Source of the DNA: an uncultured Bacteroidales bacterium
GTDB taxonomy: Bacteria; Bacteroidota; Bacteroidia; Bacteroidales; UBA932
NCBI GenBank assembly: GCA_947168065.1
Contig: CAMVKH010000001.1
Location: forward strand, 248,001 to 312,000
DNA: 64,000 nt
Direction of reading: 5' to 3'
In this document: positions 40,316-48,445 of the stretch, in pieces
Layout: every line of letters begins with the position of its first letter
How positions within the stretch are numbered: position 1 is the stretch's first letter
Notes under the pieces: model-generated
The model's database searches: none
What the model was told of the DNA's origin: nothing
The model's input: the letters and a program-made list of their open reading frames with translations, nothing else
Translations under genes and position numbers: made by a program

Positions 40316-41299
40316 ATGAAAACCAGATCCATCATCCTGACCCTCCTGCTGCCGGCCCTGCTGCTGGCAGCCTCCTGCACCCAGGAAAAGAAGTCGCAGA
40401 TCCTCCCCGCCATCAGCGGAAAGGCCGGTGAAGTGGAGATCGTCTCCTCCAAGGCCGTCTGGGAATCGGAAGCCGGCAATGCCGTGCGCACCGTCCTGCA
40501 GGCGGAGTATCCCTATACGCCCCAGAAGGAGAGCAAGTACCGTATCTATAACGTGCCGCCGGAGGGCTTCGTGAACGTGTTCCGGCTGCACCGCAACATC
40601 CTCTACCTGCATATCGCCGACACTTGTACCCAGAAACTGGCCATCAGCAAGAACGTCTGGGCCGAGCCGCAGACGATGATCACCGTCTACGCGCCCGATG
40701 AAGCGTCGGCGGCTGAGCTCATCCTCAAGCAGGACGCCAAGATCTGCGAGACCTTCGAAGACGCCGAGCGCGAACGGGTCATCTACAACGCCCGCAAGTT
40801 CGAGAACGCCTCGCTGGCCGACGCCGTCCGCTCGCAGTTCGGCGGCAGCCCCTTCTTCCCCTCGTCCTACACCATGAAGAAGCGGACCGACGACTTTGTC
40901 TGGATCTCCTACGAGACCACTTACACCACCCAGGGCATCTTCATCTACCGCTTCCCCTATAAGGGCGTGGAGCAGTTCACGGCCGAGGCCCTGGTGGCCA
41001 AGCGCAACGAAGTGATGAAGGAGAACGTGCCCGGCTCGCTCGACGGCAGCTATATGATCACCAACCCGGTCATCAAGCCCGGTTACTACCAGAAGAACTA
41101 CAAGGGACGCGATTTTACGGAGATCCGCTCGCTCTGGGAAACCCAGAACGACTATATGGGCGGCCCGTTCATCAGCGACGCCTTCCGCTCTTCGGACGGC
41201 AAGGATGTCATCGTCATCGAGGGTTTTGTCTATGCGCCCAAGTATGACAAACGGGATTATTTGCGTCAGGTTGAGGCACTCATCTACTCCTGGCATTAA
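40316..41299 (+). CDS. DUF4837 family lipoprotein
   Basis: 327 residues from the ATG at 40316, the start of a lipoprotein signal (LLLAASC). It matches the DUF4837 type by length and by conserved segments such as RNILYLHIAD, YTTQGIFIYRFPY and SLWETQNDYMGGPFISDAF. No enzymatic motif is seen. It is 20 bases downstream of rseP and probably in the same transcript. The function is unknown; association with envelope quality control is only suggested by the neighbour. Confidence 0.85.
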   Translation: MKTRSIILTLLLPALLLAASCTQEKKSQILPAISGKAGEVEIVSSKAVWESEAGNAVRTVLQAEYPYTPQKESKYRIYNVPPEGFVNVFRLHRNILYLHIADTCTQKLAISKNVWAEPQTMITVYAPDEASAAELILKQDAKICETFEDAERERVIYNARKFENASLADAVRSQFGGSPFFPSSYTMKKRTDDFVWISYETTYTTQGIFIYRFPYKGVEQFTAEALVAKRNEVMKENVPGSLDGSYMITNPVIKPGYYQKNYKGRDFTEIRSLWETQNDYMGGPFISDAFRSSDGKDVIVIEGFVYAPKYDKRDYLRQVEALIYSWH

Positions 41300-41305
41300 A
41301 AAAAA

Positions 41306-41336
41306 TTTGTAAACGGAAAAAGTTTTTCTATCTTTG
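41306..41336 (+). promoter_or_regulatory. Promoter of tRNA-Glu/rpsT (TTTG-N19-TATCTTTG)
   Basis: The -33 TTTG at 41306-41309 and the -7 TATCTTTG at 41329-41336 are 19 bases apart, a strong match. The tRNA begins about 30 bases downstream. Confidence 0.85.
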
Positions 41337-41365
41337 CGGTCCCATTCTGAAGAGTATGGGCCTTT

Positions 41366-41440
41366 GGCGGGTTCGTCTATCGGCTAGGACGAGAGATTTT
41401 CATTCTCTAAAGAGGAGTTCGACTCTCCTACCCGCTACCA
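41366..41440 (+). tRNA. tRNA-Glu (anticodon UUC)
   Basis: The cloverleaf folds well: acceptor GGCGGGT with ACCCGCT, anticodon stem AGAGA/TCTCT around the loop TTTTCAT (anticodon TTC), T arm with GTTCGAC, and encoded ACCA end. It ends 21 bases upstream of rpsT and lies between one promoter and the rpsT terminator. Confidence 0.96.
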
Positions 41441-41461
41441 AAAAATATAAAAAATAAAGTA

Positions 41462-41716
41462 ATGGCAAACCACGCATCAGCAGACAAGCGTTATCGCCAA
41501 AGCGAGAAACGCAGAGTGCATAATAAATACTATGCACGTACCACAAGAAACGCCATCAAGGCGATCCGCAACACTACAGACAAGGCAGCAGCCGAAGCCT
41601 CCATGCCGAAAGTATTCGCCATGATCGACAAGCTCGCCAAGATCAACGTCATCCACAAGAACAAGGCGGCCAACCTGAAGAGCGGCATCGCCGTTTATGT
41701 GAACAAGCTCGCATAA
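41462..41716 (+). CDS. rpsT: 30S ribosomal protein S20
   Basis: 84 residues, Lys/Arg-rich with Ala-rich helices: [18 protein letters not shown], then [12 protein letters not shown] and the end [20 protein letters not shown]. This is the usual S20 pattern. It binds 16S rRNA early in assembly. The upstream sequence (AAAAATATAAAAAATAAAGTA) has no GGAGG and relies on the A-rich site typical of Bacteroidetes. Confidence 0.98.
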   Translation: MANHASADKRYRQSEKRRVHNKYYARTTRNAIKAIRNTTDKAAAEASMPKVFAMIDKLAKINVIHKNKAANLKSGIAVYVNKLA

Positions 41717-41741
41717 ATTGCTTTTTTGCAGCCAGGAATTG

Positions 41742-41776
41742 AAAAAACTTTCCAACCTTTGTTGGAAAGTTTTTTT
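41742..41776 (+). terminator. Rho-independent terminator after rpsT
   Basis: ACTTTCCAAC and GTTGGAAAGT form a perfect 10-bp stem with loop CTTT, followed by seven T. Six A precede the stem, so it could also work on the other strand. It ends 13 bases before radC. Confidence 0.92.
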
Positions 41777-41789
41777 ATATCCTGACACC

Positions 41790-42473
41790 ATGAAAGCTAT
41801 GAGCATCAAAACTTGGAATGAGGAAGAGCGGCCGCGGGAGAAGCTGATGCAACAAGGGGCCGCCGCCCTGTCGAACACGGAACTGCTTGCCATCCTTATC
41901 GGATCGGGCACCCGGACCCAGACGGCCGTCGACCTGGCCCGGGAAATCGTCGCCGCCTGCGGCGGATCCCTGGCTTCGCTTTCGCAACAGGGCTGTGCGC
42001 GCCTGATGCAGGTCGACGGCGTCGGCCCGGCCAAGGCCGCTTCCGTCCTCGCCACTTTCGAACTGGCCCGCCGCCTTGCCGCAGAGATTCCCGAAGACGA
42101 ATTCACGATCCGCTGCTCCGAAACGGCAGCCCGGATGATGTCGCCGCTGCTGCGCGACCTGCCGCACGAAGAGTGCTGGGTCCTCTACCTCAACCGCGCA
42201 GGCCGCTACATCGGCAAGGAGAAAGTCAGCGTCGGCGGCCTGGGGTCCACCATCATCGACATCAAGATCATCGTCAAGAAAGCCGTGGAGCGGCTCGCCA
42301 GCGGCCTGATCCTGGTCCACAACCACCCTTCCGGCAACCCCCTTCCCGGCGAGCAGGACCGCGTCCAGACCGATGCCCTCCGCAAGGCCGCCGCCGTCTT
42401 CGACATCACCCTGGTGGACCACATCATCATCGGCAGGAAAAAATATTTCAGTTTTTCGGACGAGAATTACTAA
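41790..42473 (+). CDS. radC: RadC-family JAMM-domain protein
   Basis: 227 residues from the ATG at 41790; a second ATG at 41799 (MSIKTWNEEERPREK) is also possible. The helix-hairpin-helix part has LMQVDGVGPAKAASVLATFEL. The JAB/MPN metal motif is LILVHNHPSGNPLPGEQD. Despite its name the family has no proven role in DNA repair; a nuclease or deubiquitinase-like hydrolase role has been suggested. The radC promoter must lie in or near the rpsT terminator or transcription reads through. Confidence 0.95.
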   Translation: MKAMSIKTWNEEERPREKLMQQGAAALSNTELLAILIGSGTRTQTAVDLAREIVAACGGSLASLSQQGCARLMQVDGVGPAKAASVLATFELARRLAAEIPEDEFTIRCSETAARMMSPLLRDLPHEECWVLYLNRAGRYIGKEKVSVGGLGSTIIDIKIIVKKAVERLASGLILVHNHPSGNPLPGEQDRVQTDALRKAAAVFDITLVDHIIIGRKKYFSFSDENY

Positions 42474-42499
42474 CTTTAGGGTGTAAAAAAGCCTGACCT

Positions 42500-43153
42500 A
42501 TGAAAATCATTCCACTCGGAGAAACCGATTCTCTGCTGGGCCACTATCTCGCGCAGATCCGTGACCGCAGCGTCCAGAAAGACAGCCTGCGCTTCCGCAG
42601 GAACCTCGAACGCATCGGGGAAATCTTCGCCTACGAAATCAGCAAGACTCTCCGCTACGACGAAGTCGACGTTGAAACCCCGCTGGGTATCGCCACCGTC
42701 CACACCGTAGCCGACCCGCTGGTGCTGGCGACCATCCTCCGGGCTGGACTCCCTGTGCACCAGGGCCTTCTCAACTTCTTCGACGACGCCCAGAACGCCT
42801 TCGTGGCCGCCTACCGCAAGTACGGGAAAGGCAACGAATGCGACATGCTGATCGAATACCAGAGCTGCCCCCCGCTGGAAGGCAAGACCCTGATCATCGC
42901 CGACGCGATGCTCGCATCAGGCGCCTCGATGCTGATGACGTACCAGAGCCTGGTGGAAAAAGGCGAGCCGCTCCACACCCACATCGTGTGCCCCGTCGCC
43001 TCGCGCGACGGCGTGGAAAACCTCTCGAAAAACCTGCCACACAAGCGCGTCACCTTCTGGGTGGGTGCCATCGACGAAGAGCTGACCAACCACTCCTACA
43101 TCGTGCCCGGACTGGGCGATGCGGGCGACCTGGCTTTCGGCACGAAAGACTAG
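42500..43153 (+). CDS. upp: Uracil phosphoribosyltransferase
   Basis: 217 residues. The PRPP loop is LIIADAMLASGASM, the substrate segments are ILRAGLPVHQGLLNFF and the C-terminal uracil loop is YIVPGLGDAGDLAFGTKD. It converts uracil and PRPP to UMP in pyrimidine salvage. A weak promoter-like TAACTTTA lies 22 bases upstream. Confidence 0.96.
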   Translation: MKIIPLGETDSLLGHYLAQIRDRSVQKDSLRFRRNLERIGEIFAYEISKTLRYDEVDVETPLGIATVHTVADPLVLATILRAGLPVHQGLLNFFDDAQNAFVAAYRKYGKGNECDMLIEYQSCPPLEGKTLIIADAMLASGASMLMTYQSLVEKGEPLHTHIVCPVASRDGVENLSKNLPHKRVTFWVGAIDEELTNHSYIVPGLGDAGDLAFGTKD

Positions 43154-43187
43154 CGTTATTCCCGCGTTGTCCCTGTGCGGACGTTTC

Positions 43188-44252
43188 TCACTTCGTATTG
43201 GGCAGCATATAATCCGTCCTGCCGCCGATCCGCGGCGGTTTTCCCCAGGTGCCTTCATCCATCATTTTCCGGAAGCGGGAACCGAAGAGGGCGCCGTAAT
43301 GATTGATCAGACTCTCCTGCCGGTCGGGTCCTTCGATGAACAGGGAGCCGAAACTTTCCGTATTGACCACAAAAAGACTGACGAATCCGGGACGGACCAT
43401 CCCGTAGAGCGCCGCGCCGAAGAGATGGTACCAGGCACCGTAGTTGTCGCCCAGCTCCTTCGAATCGTGGCGGATATACGAGAGCTTCTGCTGCAGAAGG
43501 TCTCTTCCCCGCTCTTTCCGGTGGGGGTCTCCGGCCAGGACATTCTCACAGGTCAGGAACGTCAGATAGAGATTGCCTTGGTTGAGCACATAACTCTCTT
43601 CGAACAGATCGTGGATCCGGACGCTGTGGTCCGGATAACACAGGATCCGTTCCGTCAGCGCCTGTTCCTGCCCGGTAACGCAATAGCGTGACGTCCAGCC
43701 GAATGCCAGGCACAGGAGCAGCTTGCTCCGCAGGAACGACGGCATCGGGAAATCTTTCTGTCCGCAGATGCCGTAGCGCCAGAGCCGGTGCCAGAACCCG
43801 TAGTACAGATAGCGCTTCGCTTCGGGCGACCACTCGTGCTCTTCTCCCAGTGTCGGATAGATGTCGGGATAGTGCCGGAGCATAATCTCGCCGCACTGGT
43901 TCAGGAGACGCTCGTAATCGAACGGGAGGGTCTTGCCGATCTTGAAATCGACCCCCTCCTCCAACGGAAGTGAGCCACGGCCTATGCTGCCGAACAGTTT
44001 GGGGGGAATCGAATCGAGGCGGCGGAAAATATGGGCATCGGAACGGGCGTCGGTCAGCAGCAAGCCCTCCTGGTTGTAATGTTCGGATTCATAACTGTTT
44101 TCCAGCCATTTCCAGAACTCGCTCTTCGGCTTGCGGGTTCCGTCGTCGATCCGGACGAGACTCGCCTCGCCGTCATCGTGACAGACGATCTGGTAGGTCC
44201 CGCACGAAACAAGCATCCACGCGGACAGCACCCATACGGCCGCGCGTCTCAT
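43188..44252 (-). CDS. Lipoprotein of unknown function, coupled to miaB
   Basis: 354 residues. The signal ends in a lipobox (LSAWMLVSC), so the protein should be tethered in the envelope. No known family is recognised. Features: a Trp/Tyr/Phe-rich middle (YLYYGFWHRLWRYGICGQKDF), possible helical repeats (LYLTFLTCENVLAGDPHRKERGR in part) and a second aromatic stretch (DNYGAWYHLFGAALYGMV). There are several Cys but no metal-type spacing. It overlaps the miaB stop by ATGA, so it is translated with miaB, although miaB acts in the cytoplasm. Convergent with upp. Confidence 0.75.
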   Translation of the reverse strand: MRRAAVWVLSAWMLVSCGTYQIVCHDDGEASLVRIDDGTRKPKSEFWKWLENSYESEHYNQEGLLLTDARSDAHIFRRLDSIPPKLFGSIGRGSLPLEEGVDFKIGKTLPFDYERLLNQCGEIMLRHYPDIYPTLGEEHEWSPEAKRYLYYGFWHRLWRYGICGQKDFPMPSFLRSKLLLCLAFGWTSRYCVTGQEQALTERILCYPDHSVRIHDLFEESYVLNQGNLYLTFLTCENVLAGDPHRKERGRDLLQQKLSYIRHDSKELGDNYGAWYHLFGAALYGMVRPGFVSLFVVNTESFGSLFIEGPDRQESLINHYGALFGSRFRKMMDEGTWGKPPRIGGRTDYMLPNTK

Positions 44253-45577
44253 TCTACCACTTCACAACGCAGGGTGGCGGAGGTGCAAGAGAGCACCCGG
44301 ACGGTCACGTACTCGCCGGCCTTGTGTCCCCGCGCGGGGAAAACACAGGTGCGATTCTGGGACGTACGGCCCATCAGTTCCTCTTCGGAGCGCTTCGAAG
44401 GACCTTCGACCAGCACCTCATAGCACTGGCCGATGCAGCGGCTGTTGTTTTCGAGCGAGATCTCGTTCTGCAGCGCAATAATCTCACTGAGTCGCGCGGT
44501 CTTGACGGCCAGCGGCACGTCGTCGAGATAGTGGCGCGAAGCCTTCGTACCGGGACGCTCCGAGTACTGGAACATAAAGGCACTGTCGTAACGGACCTGG
44601 CGGAAAAGCGACATCGTCGCCTCGTGATCCTCGTCGGTTTCCCCGCTGAAACCGGCAATCACGTCGGTCGTAACCGAGCAGTCGGGAAGGATCTCGCGGA
44701 TGCGGGAGATGCGCTCCAGATAGTGCTCCCGGGTATATTTGCGGTTCATCCGCTCGAGCATCACGTTGCTGCCCGACTGGACGGGCAGGTGGATGTGCTT
44801 GCAGATGTTCGGGTAGCGCGCCATCACGTGGAGCACGGCGTCGCCCATATCCTTGGGGTGCGAGGTGGCAAAGCGGATCCGTACCTTCGGGTCGAGCAGA
44901 GCCACGCGCTCCAGCAAGCCTGCGAAATCCACGCGGACGGACGGGTCTTCCGGATTCTTCCAGCAGTAGGAATCCACGTTCTGGCCGAGCAGGCTGATCT
45001 CCTTGTAGCCGCCCTGGATCAAGGCAGCCGCTTCACGGACGATGCTCTCAGGGTCGCGGCTGCGCTCCGCTCCGCGGACAAAAGGCACGATGCAGTAGGA
45101 ACACACGTTGTTGCAGCCGCGCATGATGGAGATGAAGGCGCTTACGCCGCCCGCATCCATCCGGACCGGTGCGATGTCTCCGTACGTTTCCTCGTGCGAA
45201 AGGATCGTGTTGAGCTGCTTGCCGGAGGCCGTGACGGCTTCTACCAGACGGGGCAGGTCGCGATATGCGTCGGGGCCGGCCACCAGGTCGACAGCGGGAT
45301 TCTCCAGGAGTTTCTCCTTGAGACGCTGTGCCATGCAGCCCAGCACGCCTACCACCACGCCGCCACGCCGCTTCTTTTCCTGACGGAATACGTCGAGGCG
45401 TCCCAGCACGCGCTGCTCCGCATTGTCCCGCACGGAGCAGGTGTTGACCAGGATCAGGTCGGCCTGGTCCAGCGTGTCGCAACGAGCATAACCGGCCTTC
45501 TGCAGGATGGACAGGACCACTTCGCTGTCGTTCACATTCATCTGACAGCCGTAGGTTTCGATAAAGACTTTGTTCAT
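44249..45577 (-). CDS. miaB: tRNA-2-methylthio-N6-dimethylallyladenosine synthase
   Basis: 442 residues, a two-cluster radical SAM methylthiotransferase. The N-terminal UPF0004 domain has TYGCQMNVNDSE and the cluster Cys in NTCSVRDNAE and GCMAQRL. The radical SAM motif is RGCNNVCSYCIVPFVRG. The C-terminus holds a TRAM domain (GEYVTVRVLSC). IPVQSG- and RKYTREHYLERI-like segments mark MiaB rather than RimO. It adds the methylthio group at tRNA position 37. Confidence 0.97.
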   Translation of the reverse strand: MNKVFIETYGCQMNVNDSEVVLSILQKAGYARCDTLDQADLILVNTCSVRDNAEQRVLGRLDVFRQEKKRRGGVVVGVLGCMAQRLKEKLLENPAVDLVAGPDAYRDLPRLVEAVTASGKQLNTILSHEETYGDIAPVRMDAGGVSAFISIMRGCNNVCSYCIVPFVRGAERSRDPESIVREAAALIQGGYKEISLLGQNVDSYCWKNPEDPSVRVDFAGLLERVALLDPKVRIRFATSHPKDMGDAVLHVMARYPNICKHIHLPVQSGSNVMLERMNRKYTREHYLERISRIREILPDCSVTTDVIAGFSGETDEDHEATMSLFRQVRYDSAFMFQYSERPGTKASRHYLDDVPLAVKTARLSEIIALQNEISLENNSRCIGQCYEVLVEGPSKRSEEELMGRTSQNRTCVFPARGHKAGEYVTVRVLSCTSATLRCEVVE

Positions 45578-45600
45578 CGTTCGAAGCGCAAATTTCGTCG

Positions 45601-45608
45601 CAAAGATA
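45601..45608 (-). promoter_or_regulatory. -7 element of miaB
   Basis: TATCTTTG on the minus strand, 23 bases before the miaB ATG. It is back to back with the TATATTTG of the plus-strand lipoprotein. Confidence 0.6.
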
Positions 45609-45616
45609 AGTTTTAT

Positions 45617-45624
45617 TATATTTG
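45617..45624 (+). promoter_or_regulatory. -7 element upstream of the LEA-like lipoprotein
   Basis: TATATTTG, 28 bases before the ATG at 45652. A second weaker copy (GATATTTG) follows at 45628-45635. Confidence 0.55.
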
Positions 45625-45651
45625 TATGATATTTGCTGAAAAAGAAAAAGC

Positions 45652-46143
45652 ATGAAACGACTCCTCGTCCTATTCTCTGCAGTCCTGCTGCTGGCTGCCT
45701 GCCACAACGAGTCCCGCGACCCGGTGATCAAGGGCTACCGTCTCCAGCAGTTGAGCGGGCTGAGCCTGGGCATCGACGGCGTGACGGCCGACATGACCCT
45801 CGACCTCGACGTGGAGAACCCCTCTTCCGCACGCTATACCCTCGAAGCCCTTCAGGCCACGCTCTATCGCCTCAATGAAACGAGCCGCTTCGCCGAAGTG
45901 GCGATGAACGGGACCGCCGCCATCGAGCCCCGCAGCGTCGATACCGTGCATATCCCCCTCAACGTCCGGCTGCTCCGCCCGCTTGCCCTGCTGACCGGCG
46001 ATTTCGAAGGTTTCGACCTCTCGCAGTTCTGCGCCGACGTGGATCTGACCATCCGCAAGGGCGGACTGAAGAAACGCATCCAGAAAGAGCGCGTGCCCCT
46101 GTCCGCACTCGAAAAACTGCTCGCAACCCCTGAAAATCAGTAG
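45652..46143 (+). CDS. LEA type 2-like lipoprotein
   Basis: 163 residues with lipobox LLLAAC. The sequence after the anchor (ADMTLDLDVENPSSARYTLEALQATLYRLN, in parts) has the LEA_2/WHy pattern: a conserved N-P pair followed by alternating beta strands and a central segment of the IPLNVRLLRPLALL type. Such small envelope proteins are poorly understood. It is the first gene of a run with the SPOR-domain protein and rpoN, spaced by one base each. Confidence 0.75.
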   Translation: MKRLLVLFSAVLLLAACHNESRDPVIKGYRLQQLSGLSLGIDGVTADMTLDLDVENPSSARYTLEALQATLYRLNETSRFAEVAMNGTAAIEPRSVDTVHIPLNVRLLRPLALLTGDFEGFDLSQFCADVDLTIRKGGLKKRIQKERVPLSALEKLLATPENQ

Positions 46144-46144
46144 C

Positions 46145-46615
46145 ATGATGAAAACGACACGTCTCCTCATATTTCTGACCGCCCTGCTCCTTACGGCAGG
46201 CGCCCGCGCCCAATCTTCCGTCGACAGCACCCTGCTGGGCGTCGATGTCTTCTCGCTGATCAATGAGAAGGGCAGCGGCTCGGTCACGGTCAACCAGTCG
46301 ATCGAGATCCGCAACGCGCTCTCGCGTCACATCACCGCGAACAGCAGCGCCAAGATGCAGGGCTACCGCGTCCGCATCTTCTTCGACAGCGACCGCACCG
46401 CCCGCGCCAAGTCGGAGGCCATCGCGGCCGGCTTCTCGGAGCGCTATCCCGGCGTAAAAGTGTACCGTAAGCACGAAAGTCCTTACTTCAAAGTCACCGT
46501 CGGCGACTTCCGGACAAGGGCCGATGCCCAGCGCTTCGCCAGCAAGCTTTCCAACAGCGGCATCTACCCCTACGTGTTCGTGGTCAAGGAACAAATCAAC
46601 TATCCCGGCTTCTGA
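46145..46615 (+). CDS. Secreted SPOR-domain protein
   Basis: 156 residues with a signal peptide (LIFLTALLLTAGARAQ). The C-terminal 75 residues form a SPOR fold: YRVRIFFDSDRTARAK, then YPGVKVYRKHESPYFKVTVGDF and RTRADAQRFASKL. SPOR domains bind denuded peptidoglycan glycans, often at the division site. It follows the LEA-like gene after one base and precedes rpoN by one base. Confidence 0.88.
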   Translation: MMKTTRLLIFLTALLLTAGARAQSSVDSTLLGVDVFSLINEKGSGSVTVNQSIEIRNALSRHITANSSAKMQGYRVRIFFDSDRTARAKSEAIAAGFSERYPGVKVYRKHESPYFKVTVGDFRTRADAQRFASKLSNSGIYPYVFVVKEQINYPGF

Positions 46616-46616
46616 G

Positions 46617-48023
46617 ATGCTCAAGCAGACCCAACAACTCAAACAGACACAGAAGCTCTCACCGCTTCAGATCCAGACCATCAAGCTGATCGAGCTGCCC
46701 GCCCCCGAACTGGAGCAGCGGATCCAGAAGGAGCTGGAAGAGAACCCGGTGCTTGAGGAGGTCGCGGACGATTCGCCCGAAAGCCAGGAGAAGAAGAACG
46801 TCTCCCTGAGCGAGTACAGCGGAAGCGATCCCACCCCCTCCTACAAACTCTACGTAAACAACCAGGGCAAGGACCTCAAGCCCCAATACAATACCTTCTC
46901 CGTCCAGGAGAGTTTCCACCAGAACCTCGAAGCCCAGCTGGGTTACTGCAAACTCGACGACCGGCGCCGCCAGATCGCCTCATTCATCATCGGCATGATC
47001 GACGACGACGGCTATCTGCGCCGCGACCTGGAGTCGCTCACCGACGACATCTCCTTCCGCCTCGGCATCGAGACCGACGTGGAGGAAGTCGAAGACCTGC
47101 TCCACATGATCCAGGAATTCGACCCCGTGGGTGTGGGAGCCCGCGACCTCAGGGAATGCCTGCTCCTCCAGCTCGACGCCAAGAGGCAGACGCCCACCGT
47201 CCAGCTCGCTGCCAGGATCCTGCGCGACCATTTCGTCGAATTCACGAAGAAGCACTACAGCAAGATCACCAGCCGCCTGGGCATCACGGAAGACGAGCTC
47301 AAGGAAGCCATCGCCGAAATCGTGCGCCTCAACCCCCGTCCCGGCGGCCAGATCGACGACTCCTACACCGAGCAGGTGCAGCAGGTGGTCCCCGATTTCC
47401 TGGTCGAGCTCAAAGAGGGCGAACCGGTCATGTCGATGCCGCGTTTCTCCGTCCCCGAGCTGAAAGTCAACAAGAAATATGCGGACGTGCTGATGGAGGC
47501 CGCCAACAGCGCCACGCGCGAGAAGAAAGAGGCCGCCACCTTCGTCAAGCAGAAGCTCGACTCGGCCAAATGGTTCATCGAAGCCATCAAGCAGCGGCAC
47601 AACACGCTCCAGAACACGATGAACGCCATCATCGAGTACCAGCACGACTTCTTCATCGACGGCGACGAAACCCAGCTCAAACCGATGGTGCTGCGCAACA
47701 TCGCCGAGAAGACGGGCCTCGACATCTCGACCATCTCCCGTGTCGTCAACTGCAAGTACGTCCAGACCCATTTCGGCATCTATCCCCTGAAATACTTCTT
47801 CTCCGAAGGCCTGGTCACGAACGATGGCGAGGAGGTCTCCACCCGCGAGATCAAGACCATCCTGACCACCAGCATCGAAGAGGAAGACAAACGCAAGCCG
47901 CTCACCGACGAGGAGCTGGTGACCGTACTGAGCGAGAAGGGCTACAAGGTGGCCCGGCGTACCGTGGCCAAGTACCGCGAGCAGCTCAACATCCCCATCG
48001 CACGCCTGCGCAAGGAACTTTAA
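46617..48023 (+). CDS. rpoN: RNA polymerase sigma-54 factor
   Basis: 468 residues from the ATG at 46617; upstream in-frame sequence is SPOR-gene DNA. The N-terminal Gln-rich activator region (LKQTQQLKQTQKLSPLQI) is followed by an acidic linker and the core-binding domain. The -12 recognition helix-turn-helix has AEKTGLDISTISRVVNCKYV, and the RpoN box is ARRTVAKYREQLNIPIARLRK. It directs transcription from -24/-12 promoters with AAA+ activators. No such activator gene is in this window. Confidence 0.97.
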   Translation: MLKQTQQLKQTQKLSPLQIQTIKLIELPAPELEQRIQKELEENPVLEEVADDSPESQEKKNVSLSEYSGSDPTPSYKLYVNNQGKDLKPQYNTFSVQESFHQNLEAQLGYCKLDDRRRQIASFIIGMIDDDGYLRRDLESLTDDISFRLGIETDVEEVEDLLHMIQEFDPVGVGARDLRECLLLQLDAKRQTPTVQLAARILRDHFVEFTKKHYSKITSRLGITEDELKEAIAEIVRLNPRPGGQIDDSYTEQVQQVVPDFLVELKEGEPVMSMPRFSVPELKVNKKYADVLMEAANSATREKKEAATFVKQKLDSAKWFIEAIKQRHNTLQNTMNAIIEYQHDFFIDGDETQLKPMVLRNIAEKTGLDISTISRVVNCKYVQTHFGIYPLKYFFSEGLVTNDGEEVSTREIKTILTTSIEEEDKRKPLTDEELVTVLSEKGYKVARRTVAKYREQLNIPIARLRKEL

Positions 48024-48037
48024 GACATTATCCCGAT

Positions 48038-48445
48038 ATGACCAAAATGAAAACCACCTACCTGGGTTCGCTCCGGTGCGAAGCAGAGCACCTCGACTCA
48101 GGCAGCAAGATCCAGACCGTGGCCCCCAAGGACAACAACGGCGACGGCTCCCTCTTTTCTCCCACCGACCTTTTCGCCACCTCGCTGGGCTGCTGCATGC
48201 TGACCATCATCGGCATGACCGCCCGCACCTACGGCTTCTCCATCGACGGAACGACCATCACCACCGAAAAGGTGATGGCAGCCAATCCCCGGCGCGTAGC
48301 GGAACTGCACCTGGACATCCAGCTGCCCGAAGGCAGCCACTACTCCGACAAGGAGAAAAAGCTCATCGAGAACGCAGCGAAGACCTGTCCGGTGGCCAAC
48401 AGCCTGCATCCGGACATCAAGAAGGTCATCGAATTCCACTGGTAA
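48038..48445 (+). CDS. OsmC-family peroxidase-like protein
   Basis: 135 residues. The two reactive cysteines are in LGCCMLTIIGM and TCPVANSLHPD, and SPTDLFATSLG is the typical OsmC segment. Members reduce organic hydroperoxides. The ATG at 48038 or a second one three codons on could be used. Its last base directly meets the last base of convergent cysS. Confidence 0.92.
   Translation: MTKMKTTYLGSLRCEAEHLDSGSKIQTVAPKDNNGDGSLFSPTDLFATSLGCCMLTIIGMTARTYGFSIDGTTITTEKVMAANPRRVAELHLDIQLPEGSHYSDKEKKLIENAAKTCPVANSLHPDIKKVIEFHW

Noticed and set aside
43154-43187. Another copy of the ATTCCCG palindrome after upp
   Set aside because: ATTCCCGCGTTGTCCC has no matching second arm.
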